34,851 nucleotides of DNA from Bacteroidia bacterium (lineage in GTDB: Bacteria; Bacteroidota; Bacteroidia; Bacteroidales; F082), in contig JAUNNU010000017.1 of assembly GCA_030537295.1 (NCBI GenBank), positions 1 through 34,851 of the forward strand. The letters run 5' to 3'. Positions within the stretch are counted from its first letter, which is position 1, and each line of letters starts with the position of its first letter. This document shows positions 9,415-16,380 of the stretch, one piece after another. The position numbers were made by a program, and so were the translations under genes. Below the pieces are notes generated by a model that was given only the letters and a program-made list of their open reading frames with translations, ran no database searches and was not told where the DNA came from.

Positions 9415-9463
9415 GGCGCACTATGGTGGTGAGAAGTCTCACGTCGTGGTGCGCCTGCTTTTT
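9415..9463 (+). terminator. Nested-hairpin terminator after the DUF2750 gene
   Basis: GGCGCAC (9415-9421) pairs with GTGCGCC (9449-9455), and inside it GTGAGA (9429-9434) pairs with TCTCAC (9437-9442). A TGCTTTTT tail follows. The structure begins eight bases after the stop codon at 9407. Confidence 0.65.
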
Positions 9464-9487
9464 CGTTTTTCTGTGTGAGTCGCCATG

Positions 9488-9565
9488 TCACTTCCCCGAT
9501 TTCCTTCGGTTGCAGTCGCGGCAGAGCATCTGGCAGTTCTCGGCGATGGTGCGGCCGCCGTCGTT
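9488..9565 (-). pseudogene. C-terminal remnant of an HNH endonuclease
   Basis: Reading the minus strand from 9565, the codons give NDGGRTIAENCQMLCRDCNR then RKSGK and a TGA stop at 9490-9488. The GGRTIAEN...C..CN pattern is the end of the HNH fold: the Asn of the second helix and the CxxC zinc pair are intact. The first histidine part of the domain is absent. The remnant begins exactly at the stop codon of the restriction endonuclease gene, in another frame, sharing two bases of its TAA. This implies that the restriction-modification cassette replaced or interrupted an HNH gene here, since HNH genes are frequent in such islands. Too short to have activity. Confidence 0.75.
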
Positions 9566-10676
9566 ATTTTGTCAATTCCAACGAAGTAGTGTTTTCAATG
9601 AAATCCATCAAGTCTATATCGTGGGATTTTGGTTTCATAATGTTTTGAATCTGATTTGTCCAAGTTTTTATTTTGTCTTTAGAATCAAGTAATTCGGGGT
9701 TGTATTCTGAAACGTAGTCGGATATTGATTCGTAATTATCAAGTAAAAAATGTTTGACACGTGGATAAATTTTATGAAGTGTGTAATAAATGTGTGGCAA
9801 CGGCTTTGCCAAGGTTGAGCCATTCCTTCTTGCAATTTTCCCTCCTGCGGTGAAGCTGTCTCTGAAATTGTGGCATACTATACTTTTGCAGGCGGCAAGC
9901 CACAATGCAGGACGATAATATTTCTCTTTTTTACTTGATGGGTTCATTATTTCTGGGAATAGAATAGCCATTTGTGCAGTGATTATAAGATTTTCAGATT
10001 CTGGTAATGTCGCCCAAAGGCGCAAATTCATGTTGATTGGCTCTGAATCATTATCGCTAATCCACCAAGGCATTTGGTCGTTTTTATTGGCTTTCTTCCT
10101 GTAATATTCTCTAACCTGACTTATTGAGTTCTCTGATGTCCTGAGTTTGTCGTATGAAATATTCATTTTGTCAAATATGGTTTCACCTGGTTTCAAGCTC
10201 ATATTTATTAAATATCTCGGTGAATGTGTGACAGTGATTTCACTTAAGACATCTTGATAGGGACGACATTTGAATTCGGCATGTTCTCCACCTAACTTGC
10301 CAAAAAGCATATAGATGTTCTCAACATTTTCATCTCTGGTAGATTCAATAATGCTACTGCCTGTGGATGTCCAATGATCGTATTTTGTTGATTTAACTTC
10401 AACGCCATAGTATTGTTCGGCAATTATGTCGGGAAATTTTTGTCCGGAAACGAGTTCGACGTTTTTAGGATCAAAAGGTGTGTCTTTACAAGCGTTTTTG
10501 ATTTCTTCAAAAGATTCTCTTTCTAACTCTGACGAAGATAAGGACTTATAGAACTTTATGTTAGTTTTTGCTTTGTCATTAAGAATGTTCTCTGTCTTTA
10601 TCATTAAATACGAGAAAGCATCATTTGCCCTCTCGTTATCTATTTTGCGTATGGCGATGATGTTGTTTTCTTCCAT
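9564..10676 (-). CDS. Type II restriction endonuclease (PD-(D/E)xK type)
   Basis: A 370-residue soluble protein encoded directly after a C5 methyltransferase gene on the same strand. A candidate catalytic core is FPDIIAEQYYGVEVKSTK: Asp83, then Glu93-Val-Lys95, i.e. D-x9-ExK, followed by a Thr/Ser-rich strand. The ExK plus the methyltransferase partner make a type II nuclease by far the best reading. The ATG at 10676 is six bases past the methyltransferase stop and gives MEENNIIAIRK; another in-frame ATG at 10700 would overlap the methyltransferase by 19 bases. The cleavage sequence cannot be named from sequence alone. It ends abruptly against the HNH remnant. Confidence 0.82.
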   Translation of the reverse strand: MEENNIIAIRKIDNERANDAFSYLMIKTENILNDKAKTNIKFYKSLSSSELERESFEEIKNACKDTPFDPKNVELVSGQKFPDIIAEQYYGVEVKSTKYDHWTSTGSSIIESTRDENVENIYMLFGKLGGEHAEFKCRPYQDVLSEITVTHSPRYLINMSLKPGETIFDKMNISYDKLRTSENSISQVREYYRKKANKNDQMPWWISDNDSEPINMNLRLWATLPESENLIITAQMAILFPEIMNPSSKKEKYYRPALWLAACKSIVCHNFRDSFTAGGKIARRNGSTLAKPLPHIYYTLHKIYPRVKHFLLDNYESISDYVSEYNPELLDSKDKIKTWTNQIQNIMKPKSHDIDLMDFIENTTSLELTK

Positions 10677-10681
10677 ATTAT

Positions 10682-12043
10682 TCAAAAATATAAATCCCAT
10701 AAATCTTGTATGCGCCTTGCTATGTTATAAGCCAATACAGGTGGTACCGCATTGCCAATAACTTTGTATGCCCCGGATTGACTGACTTCAAAATGTTTTG
10801 TATATCCTTTGTATTTGACAAAAGGGAAGTCTGGCGGGAATGTCTGTATTAAAGCGCATTCGCGAGGTGTCAGTCTTCTTTCTTTCATGCCCTTTTGTAA
10901 TTCTTCGTATATCTTTCCGCCATGTTCTTCCGACAATCTCCTGTATTCTATGTTTCCATGGTGTTCTGATCTTATCGTTGGTCCAAGGCCATCAAGATGT
11001 ATCTCTGTTTGACCTTGACAATGTTTTCCCATAAACTTTGCTTTTGAATAAAAGTGCTGTGACAAGTCATAACTGTCCTCCGGTTCGCATAAATCACAGA
11101 ATACATCTTTACATGTAACTGGTCGTGATAACTCACATTTGTTGACATTGTAGTTATGGGTTGGGGCAGGATATGGATTGTATTCTTCCGGGATAACGTC
11201 TTTCTCCAACATCTTTTTTGCTGTTGGATTTAGAGCATCTTTTCTTATCCCGATGAAAATTACACGTTCTCTTGTTTCTGGCACTCCGTAGTTCCCTGCA
11301 TGAAGTACTTGAGGCGTAAGAACGATGTACCCATTGCCATTGGCTTGAGAAAAATCATTCTGAATAATATCTCTCACATTGCCAAGATTAACTAATCCTT
11401 TGACATTTTCGGCAATGAAAATTTTGGGTTTGGTTATATCTATGGCTTGTTTCATCCAGAAATAGAGTTTGCCGCGAGTTTCTTCTGAAGGCTCCTCACT
11501 TTCTCTTTTTGTGCCGTTATGTGAAGTTTCCGAATCAAACCCTTTCCTTTTCCCGGCTACACTAAAATCTTGACAAGGAAAACCACCAGTTAGAATGTCA
11601 ACATTCTGAGGGAAAATGTCTGCACCTTTATGATGCATTTTAACGAGATCGACAATACTTTCTGTATGGTAAATTGAAGGGTCTTTGCCATAGCGTTTCA
11701 TATAGTTTTGCCATGTGAGTAAGGCCTCGTCAAGAATGTCATTGGCGAAAATGGTGTTAAATCTATTTTTTTTAAGCAAAACCCAATTTTCATTGATGTT
11801 TTTTTCTATCCACCCGGAATCTTGGGGAATTGATTTCTTATTACAAATAAAACCACCCTCAAATCCAATGTCCATTCCTCCGCAACCGGAGAAAAGAGAT
11901 ACCATACTCAAATCGCTGTCATCTTTTTTTTTGCTGGCATAATTGAACAATGACAAAGAATCTTCCTCGCAAAGGAAATCGGAATAGTCCTTAAACCATA
12001 TTCCCTCTTTGGCTATATCGTATTTTTTGATATTTTGGGGCAT
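10682..12043 (-). CDS. DNA (cytosine-5) methyltransferase of a type II R-M system
   Basis: Transfers a methyl group from S-adenosylmethionine to C5 of cytosine in a specific site, protecting host DNA from the adjacent nuclease. All main motifs are present in order in about 453 residues: I (SLFSGCGGMDIGF, about 49-61), IV (GGFPCQDFSVAG, catalytic Cys157), VI (FIAENVKGL), VIII (ETRERVIFIG), IX (RRLTPRECALIQTFP) and X (VIGNAVPPVLA). The variable target-recognition region lies between VIII and IX. There is an unusual N-terminal extension of about 47 residues before motif I. The frame is open to a GTG at 12067, but that base range is the predicted -7 promoter element, so the ATG at 12043 is preferred. 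Translationally close to the nuclease gene. Confidence 0.95.
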   Translation of the reverse strand: MPQNIKKYDIAKEGIWFKDYSDFLCEEDSLSLFNYASKKKDDSDLSMVSLFSGCGGMDIGFEGGFICNKKSIPQDSGWIEKNINENWVLLKKNRFNTIFANDILDEALLTWQNYMKRYGKDPSIYHTESIVDLVKMHHKGADIFPQNVDILTGGFPCQDFSVAGKRKGFDSETSHNGTKRESEEPSEETRGKLYFWMKQAIDITKPKIFIAENVKGLVNLGNVRDIIQNDFSQANGNGYIVLTPQVLHAGNYGVPETRERVIFIGIRKDALNPTAKKMLEKDVIPEEYNPYPAPTHNYNVNKCELSRPVTCKDVFCDLCEPEDSYDLSQHFYSKAKFMGKHCQGQTEIHLDGLGPTIRSEHHGNIEYRRLSEEHGGKIYEELQKGMKERRLTPRECALIQTFPPDFPFVKYKGYTKHFEVSQSGAYKVIGNAVPPVLAYNIARRIQDLWDLYF

Positions 12044-12066
12044 GTCATGAGAATAAAAAAATCGCA

Positions 12067-12074
12067 CAAAAATA
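12067..12074 (-). promoter_or_regulatory. -7 promoter element for the R-M operon
   Basis: On the minus strand the bases read TATTTTTG, matching TAnnTTTG, 23 bases before the methyltransferase ATG at 12043. No clear -33 TTTG is seen. Confidence 0.45.
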
Positions 12075-12146
12075 ATAAATATTATAATACCATAAAATGC
12101 GAACTGGAAAAATCGTTTGACGGACTTTTTTCTCTGAATGCGAAAT

Positions 12147-12183
12147 AATAGCTAATGTTTTGTTTTACAATATGTTATTTTAA
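12147..12183 (+). repeat. 37-bp direct repeat, left copy
   Basis: AATAGCTAATG followed by TTTTGTTTTACAATATG and TTATTTTAA. It matches 13403-13439 at 36 of 37 positions (T in place of C at the 12th base). The two copies bracket the DUF1016 gene in the same orientation; this copy lies between that gene's 3' end and the methyltransferase start. Confidence 0.85.
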
Positions 12184-12246
12184 TGTTTCTTTTTCTGTTT
12201 CTTGCGATAAAATGTATTGTTATATTCTTTTAAAAATCTTAATGTC

Positions 12247-13359
12247 TCATTTTAATTTTTCCTCTATTTCCTTTATGGTTGGAATCATTCCGTCAACTTT
12301 GCTCGGATACAATTTCTCTAATTCAAAATCTGATATTCCAATAGGCTGACTGCTTGATTCTAACGCATATTGTGCCAATAAATTGTCTTTGCTTTTGCAA
12401 ATCAGCAGCCCGATGGTAGGATTGTCGTCATCACGTTTTAAGATATGGTTCACCGATGCCACATATCCGCCCAATTGACCAACATCTTGAAAGTCGAATT
12501 CGCCCATTTTGACTTCGATGACGATATAACACCTGAGATTCAAATGGTAAAAGAGGAGATCGATGAATTTCTCTTTTTGCCCGATTTGCAGTCGGTATTC
12601 TTTTCCCACATACGCGAAGCCTGTTCCTAATTCAATCAGGAAATCCGTGATGTTTCTCAACAGTTGCGACCTGAGCAAAGTCTCGTTGTATCTTCCCGTA
12701 ATACCAGCGAATGCGAAATTATATGGATCTTTAGTAATCTCTTGTGCCAAGTCGCTCATAGGCTCAGGCAGCATTGTTTTGAAATTGGTTATTGCTTTGC
12801 CTTCCCGTTCATATAAGCCTGTGTCAATCCAGTTGAGAAGCATGGAGCGACTCCACCCGTTTTCAATCGTTTTTCTGACAAAAAACAAAGCCTTGTCGAC
12901 ATCGCCTTTTACATAATCCATAATCACGCAATGATGCCCCTAAGGGATTTGAAAAATTCCAACAAGTTGCTGGAAATTTGTGCTATCCTTGCTTTCTGTT
13001 GGCAACAAAGCATTGCCAAAACTTGTTGATTCGATTTTTCCAACAACTTGTTGGAAAAATTCATCATATTGATTATAAAGCAAATAAAACTTCTTGCAAT
13101 AATAAATATTTGATTTTGACAGTCCCTCAACACCAGGAAGTTCCGAACGCAAATCCTTGCTGAGTTGCACAATGACACTTTCACCCCAACGTTCTTCAAC
13201 ATGCATCTCCACAATATCACGTCCTAACAGCCAATTAAAGAAAAGTTTCTCTGAATTGACTTTTAAAGCGGCTTTTATTTGGCTGTTCTTATATCGAGTA
13301 GCCAACGTTTTTACCCATTCTCTGTAATCATTGTCCAATATGCTGATACTTTTGCTCAT
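12247..13359 (-). pseudogene. YhcG/DUF1016 PDDEXK nuclease gene interrupted by an in-frame amber codon
   Basis: The frame from ATG 13359 encodes the DUF1016 N-terminal helical domain (about residues 1-139; DIVEMHVEERWGESVIVQLS, LSKSNIYYCKKFYLLY) and stops at TAG 12942-12940. The same frame then continues without any shift to 12247 with GHHC, DKALFFVRKTIENGW and the nuclease domain (FIDLLFYH...CYIVIEVKMGEF, with the Asp and ExK of a PD-(D/E)xK site). The stop replaces the Trp of the family's conserved IPWGHH motif, a single TGG to TAG change. TAG ends other genes here (DUF2750 at 9407), so a recoded genetic code is unlikely. YhcG proteins are common companions of restriction systems. The second half could restart at ATG 12927 and give a 226-residue nuclease fragment. 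Confidence 0.88.
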
Positions 13360-13402
13360 CAATTAGTACTTTGTGTTTGAATTTGCTCCATTATTCGTCA
13401 TC

Positions 13403-13439
13403 AATAGCTAATGCTTTGTTTTACAATATGTTATTTTAA
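13403..13439 (+). repeat. 37-bp direct repeat, right copy
   Basis: Second copy of the repeat at 12147-12183 (36 of 37 identical), located 44 bases upstream of the DUF1016 start codon. Bases 13440-13594 around it are AT-rich and hold no gene that could be recognised. Confidence 0.85.
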
Positions 13440-13594
13440 AATTTTATTTGTTGTTTTGCTTTGTTTGTGTTTGTGAAAATGATACTAATCTCTAATGTCT
13501 TGGCCATCCACATGACCGTTTTTTAATCTCGCGAAGATAGTTTATTTTTCCCAATCGGAATGAAAAACGAGTGAATTTTATTTTTCAGCAGCCG

Positions 13595-13632
13595 CAAAAA
13601 AAACGGAGACACCGCATCTGATGTCTCCGTTT
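13595..13632 (-). terminator. Rho-independent terminator for the sigma/anti-sigma operon
   Basis: On the minus strand AAACGGAGAC (13632-13623) pairs with GTCTCCGTTT (13610-13601), with a 12-base loop, followed by a run of T to 13596. It begins 11 bases after the stop codon of the secreted-protein gene. Confidence 0.88.
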
Positions 13633-13642
13633 CCATTAAGTC

Positions 13643-14884
13643 TTACTCGGCTTCAATCTTGAATCTCACCAACCTCAACGGATTCCCTTCGCATTGTTTA
13701 AGTTCCTGAATGCCATAGAAATAGCCGTTGTGAAATACGAGCCGTCTCCTGGTAATTGCGAGGTCATAGTCGTTGCATTTCAAGGTGTTTTCGGAAATCG
13801 TCTTCCCGTTTTTCACCTGATAGACGTGGAACGAGTTTTCGCCCGCTTCCTTGGCCTCGTCGAAGAAAAAGATGTTGTCGCCGCCGCTTATCGCGATTGT
13901 GAACCATCCCATGCCAAACGGCTCTTTTATTTCGTTCAGTCCTTTTTCATATCTGGAAATCAAGTCGTTAAGACTGCGGATGTTTCTTTCACGGTATTTA
14001 TTGTCGGTCATTTCATCGACTTCCGACAGACATTCTTTCAAATATGAAATCCGTTCCTTTTGATAATTTAGTTGTTCTTCCACCGACAGATAGTTCTGGA
14101 TCCAGTCACATCGTTGCTCTGAAATCGTATTTCCTTGAAAATCAAATATTTTGATTGTTGATTCGGTGGGGCAGGAAACGATAAGTCGGTTGTCTGCCTT
14201 TAAAATATTAATCGAGAAATCCATTTCTCTTTTTCTGGATTCAGATGCGTTGGTGAAGCCGTTCTCGTCCCAAAACTCGCTGAAATCCCTGAATTTGTCG
14301 TAGATAATCGTGTCTTTTTCTGTGTTGATGTCGAGTATAGAGACGAAATATCTGTGTTTTTTCCCCCACGATGTTGAGCCGTAAATCGCGATGTGGCTGT
14401 CGTCTAAAACGAGCATGTCCAATGTGCCGTAATGTATTCTTATAACTTTAACAATCAATCCGTTGCCGTCAAAGAAATAGATGTCGCCCATCATGTTTGC
14501 TTGCGTGAAAAACAGTCCATTTATATAGCCGAATGCCTGCTTGATGTTCTGTGGTTTCCTGCTCGGGTCAGCGAAATGCAAAGAAATGTCTTTCATGAAC
14601 TTGCCGTCGGAATCGAATAGCGAATACTGGTTTCTCGTTGCGTGGCCGACAATGGCTTTGCCGTCGTCGTAAATCACCAAGCGTTTTCTCAAGCCAATGG
14701 CCATGCCGCCAGATTCATCGTAGTAGCTTTCGAAGATTTTCGCCCAGTCGTTGCCTGTGCCGTAAGTGTCGTCGGCAACGAGATTGATAGTCTTGCTCTT
14801 CTGAAATATTTCAGTAACTGATTGTGCATCAACGAAAAAACTTGACGCAAACAAAAATGTCATTAATAAAATGTACTTTTTCAT
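13643..14884 (-). CDS. Secreted protein of unknown function, possibly beta-propeller
   Basis: A 413-residue protein with an N-terminal signal peptide (MKKYILLMTFLFASSFFVDA). The body is a succession of short beta-strand patterns with Asp/Gly turns, for example SLFDSDGKFMKDI, YFFDGNGLIVKVI and KIFDFQGNTISEQ, each about 50-60 residues apart. This resembles the six-bladed beta-propeller proteins that follow ECF sigma/anti-sigma pairs in Bacteroidales, but no catalytic residues can be pointed to. A charged helical insertion (about residues 265-320, YQKERISYLKE) breaks the pattern. It is the last gene of the unit: 18 bases after the anti-sigma gene and 11 bases before a strong terminator. Likely periplasmic or exported; the function is not known. 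Confidence 0.75.
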   Translation of the reverse strand: MKKYILLMTFLFASSFFVDAQSVTEIFQKSKTINLVADDTYGTGNDWAKIFESYYDESGGMAIGLRKRLVIYDDGKAIVGHATRNQYSLFDSDGKFMKDISLHFADPSRKPQNIKQAFGYINGLFFTQANMMGDIYFFDGNGLIVKVIRIHYGTLDMLVLDDSHIAIYGSTSWGKKHRYFVSILDINTEKDTIIYDKFRDFSEFWDENGFTNASESRKREMDFSINILKADNRLIVSCPTESTIKIFDFQGNTISEQRCDWIQNYLSVEEQLNYQKERISYLKECLSEVDEMTDNKYRERNIRSLNDLISRYEKGLNEIKEPFGMGWFTIAISGGDNIFFFDEAKEAGENSFHVYQVKNGKTISENTLKCNDYDLAITRRRLVFHNGYFYGIQELKQCEGNPLRLVRFKIEAE

Positions 14885-14902
14885 CTTGTGAAATTTTAGT
14901 TG

Positions 14903-15331
14903 TTAAATATTCTGATATATGTCAAAAACCGCAAGATCTTGTTCCGGGAACGGTTTGTTGGCATCGTAATCGCCGATTGTGTAATAGTCAAAAATAAATT
15001 CATTGTCGTTAGTTTTTGGCTTTGAAAATTTAATGACAAGCAGAATCAAAATCATCGCGCAAGCTGTTGACAATGAAGATATAATCGCTATTTTTAAAGT
15101 CTTTCTCTTTTGATTGCGCTGGCTTTTCAAGACAAATTCCGAAACCGGAATTACGTCTGAAACCAACGAATCCAATGATGATTTTATCTTTTCTGAAAAA
15201 TATTTCCGTTGCTCAATTTCATTCCTGCAAAGTTCGCAGTTTTCAAGATGAGCGTCGGCTCCTTTCACTTCATTTTCCGAAAGCTCGTTGTCTATATGCC
15301 TTTGTATCAATAAGTTATCAAGATGTTTCAT
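14903..15331 (-). CDS. Zinc-finger anti-sigma factor
   Basis: A 142-residue single-pass membrane protein. The N-terminal cytoplasmic part carries HLENCELC (His28, Cys32, Cys35), the HxxxCxxC zinc-binding signature of ZAS anti-sigma factors, preceded by the usual RHIDNELSE helix. A hydrophobic segment of about 20 residues (80-100) anchors it, leaving about 40 residues outside. It would hold the adjacent ECF sigma factor inactive until a signal from outside releases it. The start codon overlaps the sigma stop as ATGA (15331-15328), so the two are translationally coupled. Confidence 0.85.
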   Translation of the reverse strand: MKHLDNLLIQRHIDNELSENEVKGADAHLENCELCRNEIEQRKYFSEKIKSSLDSLVSDVIPVSEFVLKSQRNQKRKTLKIAIISSLSTACAMILILLVIKFSKPKTNDNEFIFDYYTIGDYDANKPFPEQDLAVFDIYQNI

Positions 15332-15784
15332 TTCGCTTGTTTTTTAAGTTTGTCGATGATTCTTTCCAATGTCTTTCCGATGGAAGTGAATTTTATTCCG
15401 GTTATCTCGGCCATTTCCTTGTAGGAATAGCCTTCGCTGTACAAAACTATCACTGACTTTTCTTTCGTGTCAAGTTTGTCAATCAGATTCAAAATGTTTG
15501 TCGTATCGGTTTGATTTTCAATTAGAATGTCTTTTGAATTATCATCGGTTCTGACGATTTTTTGAGTTTTTCCGTTTGAAATCCACACCTTTATTAATAG
15601 TGCTTCTGATGAGCCAGTTTTTCGTGTCGTTGATGACTTTCCTGTTGTTCATCGCGAAGTAGTAGGCGGTGAAAACGTCCTGCACCACGTCTTTTGCGCT
15701 TTCGGGGTCTTGCAGCATTTTCGCCGCAATCCTGAAAAGTATCGGGTAAAAGGTTCGGTATGTCGTCTCAAATTCGGAGTTCAT
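15328..15784 (-). pseudogene. ECF-type RNA polymerase sigma factor gene with a frameshift
   Basis: From ATG 15784, residues encode sigma region 2 (FYPILFRIAAKMLQDPESAK, DVVQDVFTAYYFAMNNRK, NWLIRSTINKGVDFKRK) and the frame ends at 15542. Region 4 (LIDKLDTKEKSVIVLYSEG, YSYKEMAEITGIKFTSIGKT) lies in another frame from about 15580 to 15328. The two reading frames overlap across a run of six A on the minus strand (15563-15558); removing one A joins them as FKRKNSKIVRTDDNSKD. Region 4 has no good start of its own, only GTG. So the gene is disrupted, or read by +1 slippage, or this is a homopolymer error. It heads an operon with its anti-sigma factor (overlap ATGA) and a secreted protein. About 151 residues if joined. 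Confidence 0.82.
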
Positions 15785-15828
15785 CGTTTGAATTTTGCAA
15801 TAAGACGTTTGAAGCGTGCATTTTGTGA

Positions 15829-15836
15829 CAAAAGTA
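15829..15836 (-). promoter_or_regulatory. -7 promoter element for the sigma factor operon
   Basis: On the minus strand TACTTTTG fits TAnnTTTG, 44 bases before the ATG at 15784. The -33 element is not clear. Confidence 0.4.
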
Positions 15837-16049
15837 CAAAATTTTGGTTTGCAACGGGAAAGCGTATTCCATTTCAAAAATGATTTTTGCGATACGGCAG
15901 ACTGAATGAAATGTTGTTGGGATGAAATGCATTCGGTCGAAAAAGTGTATCTTTGCATTTGAAAAATGGACAAAAATGACCGGAATTGTATTGGAAAAAC
16001 GGATAATATTACATAAGTATAATATTATCAATTATTTAACACAAAGAGG

Positions 16050-16239
16050 ATTGTTGACAAATTTATAAAAACATTTTGAAACAACAAATAAGGCTTTGTT
16101 GTTGACTGGCGCAAGGCAGGTGGGTAAGACGTATGCGATAAGGAAATTTGCGCAAGATTTTGACTTGCAATTAATTGAGATGAATTTTCTGTTACAGCCG
16201 GAGACGAAAAAAATTGTCACACCGATTCCGCAGATTTAA
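16050..16239 (+). pseudogene. Remnant of a DUF4143-type AAA ATPase
   Basis: Bases 16081-16239 encode KALLLTGARQVGKTYAIRKF, with a Walker A motif (TGARQVGKT), then DLQLIEMNFLLQPE and end at TAA. This is the N-terminal part of the ATPase family that carries a C-terminal DUF4143 domain. The preceding bases continue the protein only after a frame change: VDKFIK (16053-16070) in one frame and KHFETTNK in the next. Everything after about 50 residues is missing. The fragment is a decayed gene, not a functional one. It lies between the sigma factor operon (divergent) and the peptidase cluster. Confidence 0.7.
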
Positions 16240-16260
16240 CGCAGATATTTTTTCACCACG

Positions 16261-16290
16261 AATCTAACGAATTTCTCGAATCTAACGAAT
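16261..16290 (+). repeat. Short tandem repeat in non-coding DNA
   Basis: AATCTAACGAAT occurs at 16261-16272 and again at 16279-16290, 18 bases apart. The whole stretch 16240-16380 has no recognised gene. Its phrases of the type CGCAGATTTAACGCAGAT and CACGAATCTAACGAAT resemble dispersed intergenic sequence often seen in Bacteroidetes genomes. Confidence 0.6.
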
Positions 16291-16380
16291 ATTTTCACGC
16301 AGAAACAGCTGAAATAACAGAACAGGCCGGCACTTCTTGCGATGCGCCAGCCTGTTATCGTTACAGTTTTTCGTCAGTGA

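Noticed and set aside
9423..9692. Open frame of 89 codons on the plus strand (MVVRSLTSW...)
   Set aside because: It runs through a terminator hairpin and antisense to the HNH remnant and the endonuclease 3' end, and has no family-like sequence.
12940..12942. TAG reassigned to an amino acid (alternative genetic code)
   Set aside because: TAG is a normal stop for the DUF2750 and ACP genes in the same window.
12940..13362. Reading the DUF1016 halves as two separate intact genes
   Set aside because: They are in one frame, separated only by a stop in a conserved motif; the second half lacks a proper N-terminal domain.
15768..16031. Minus-strand frames upstream of the sigma factor
   Set aside because: AT-rich promoter region with no family signal; the sigma factor start is at 15784.
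16032..16220. 62-codon minus-strand frame
   Set aside because: Antisense to the ATPase remnant, whose Walker A motif reads on the plus strand.
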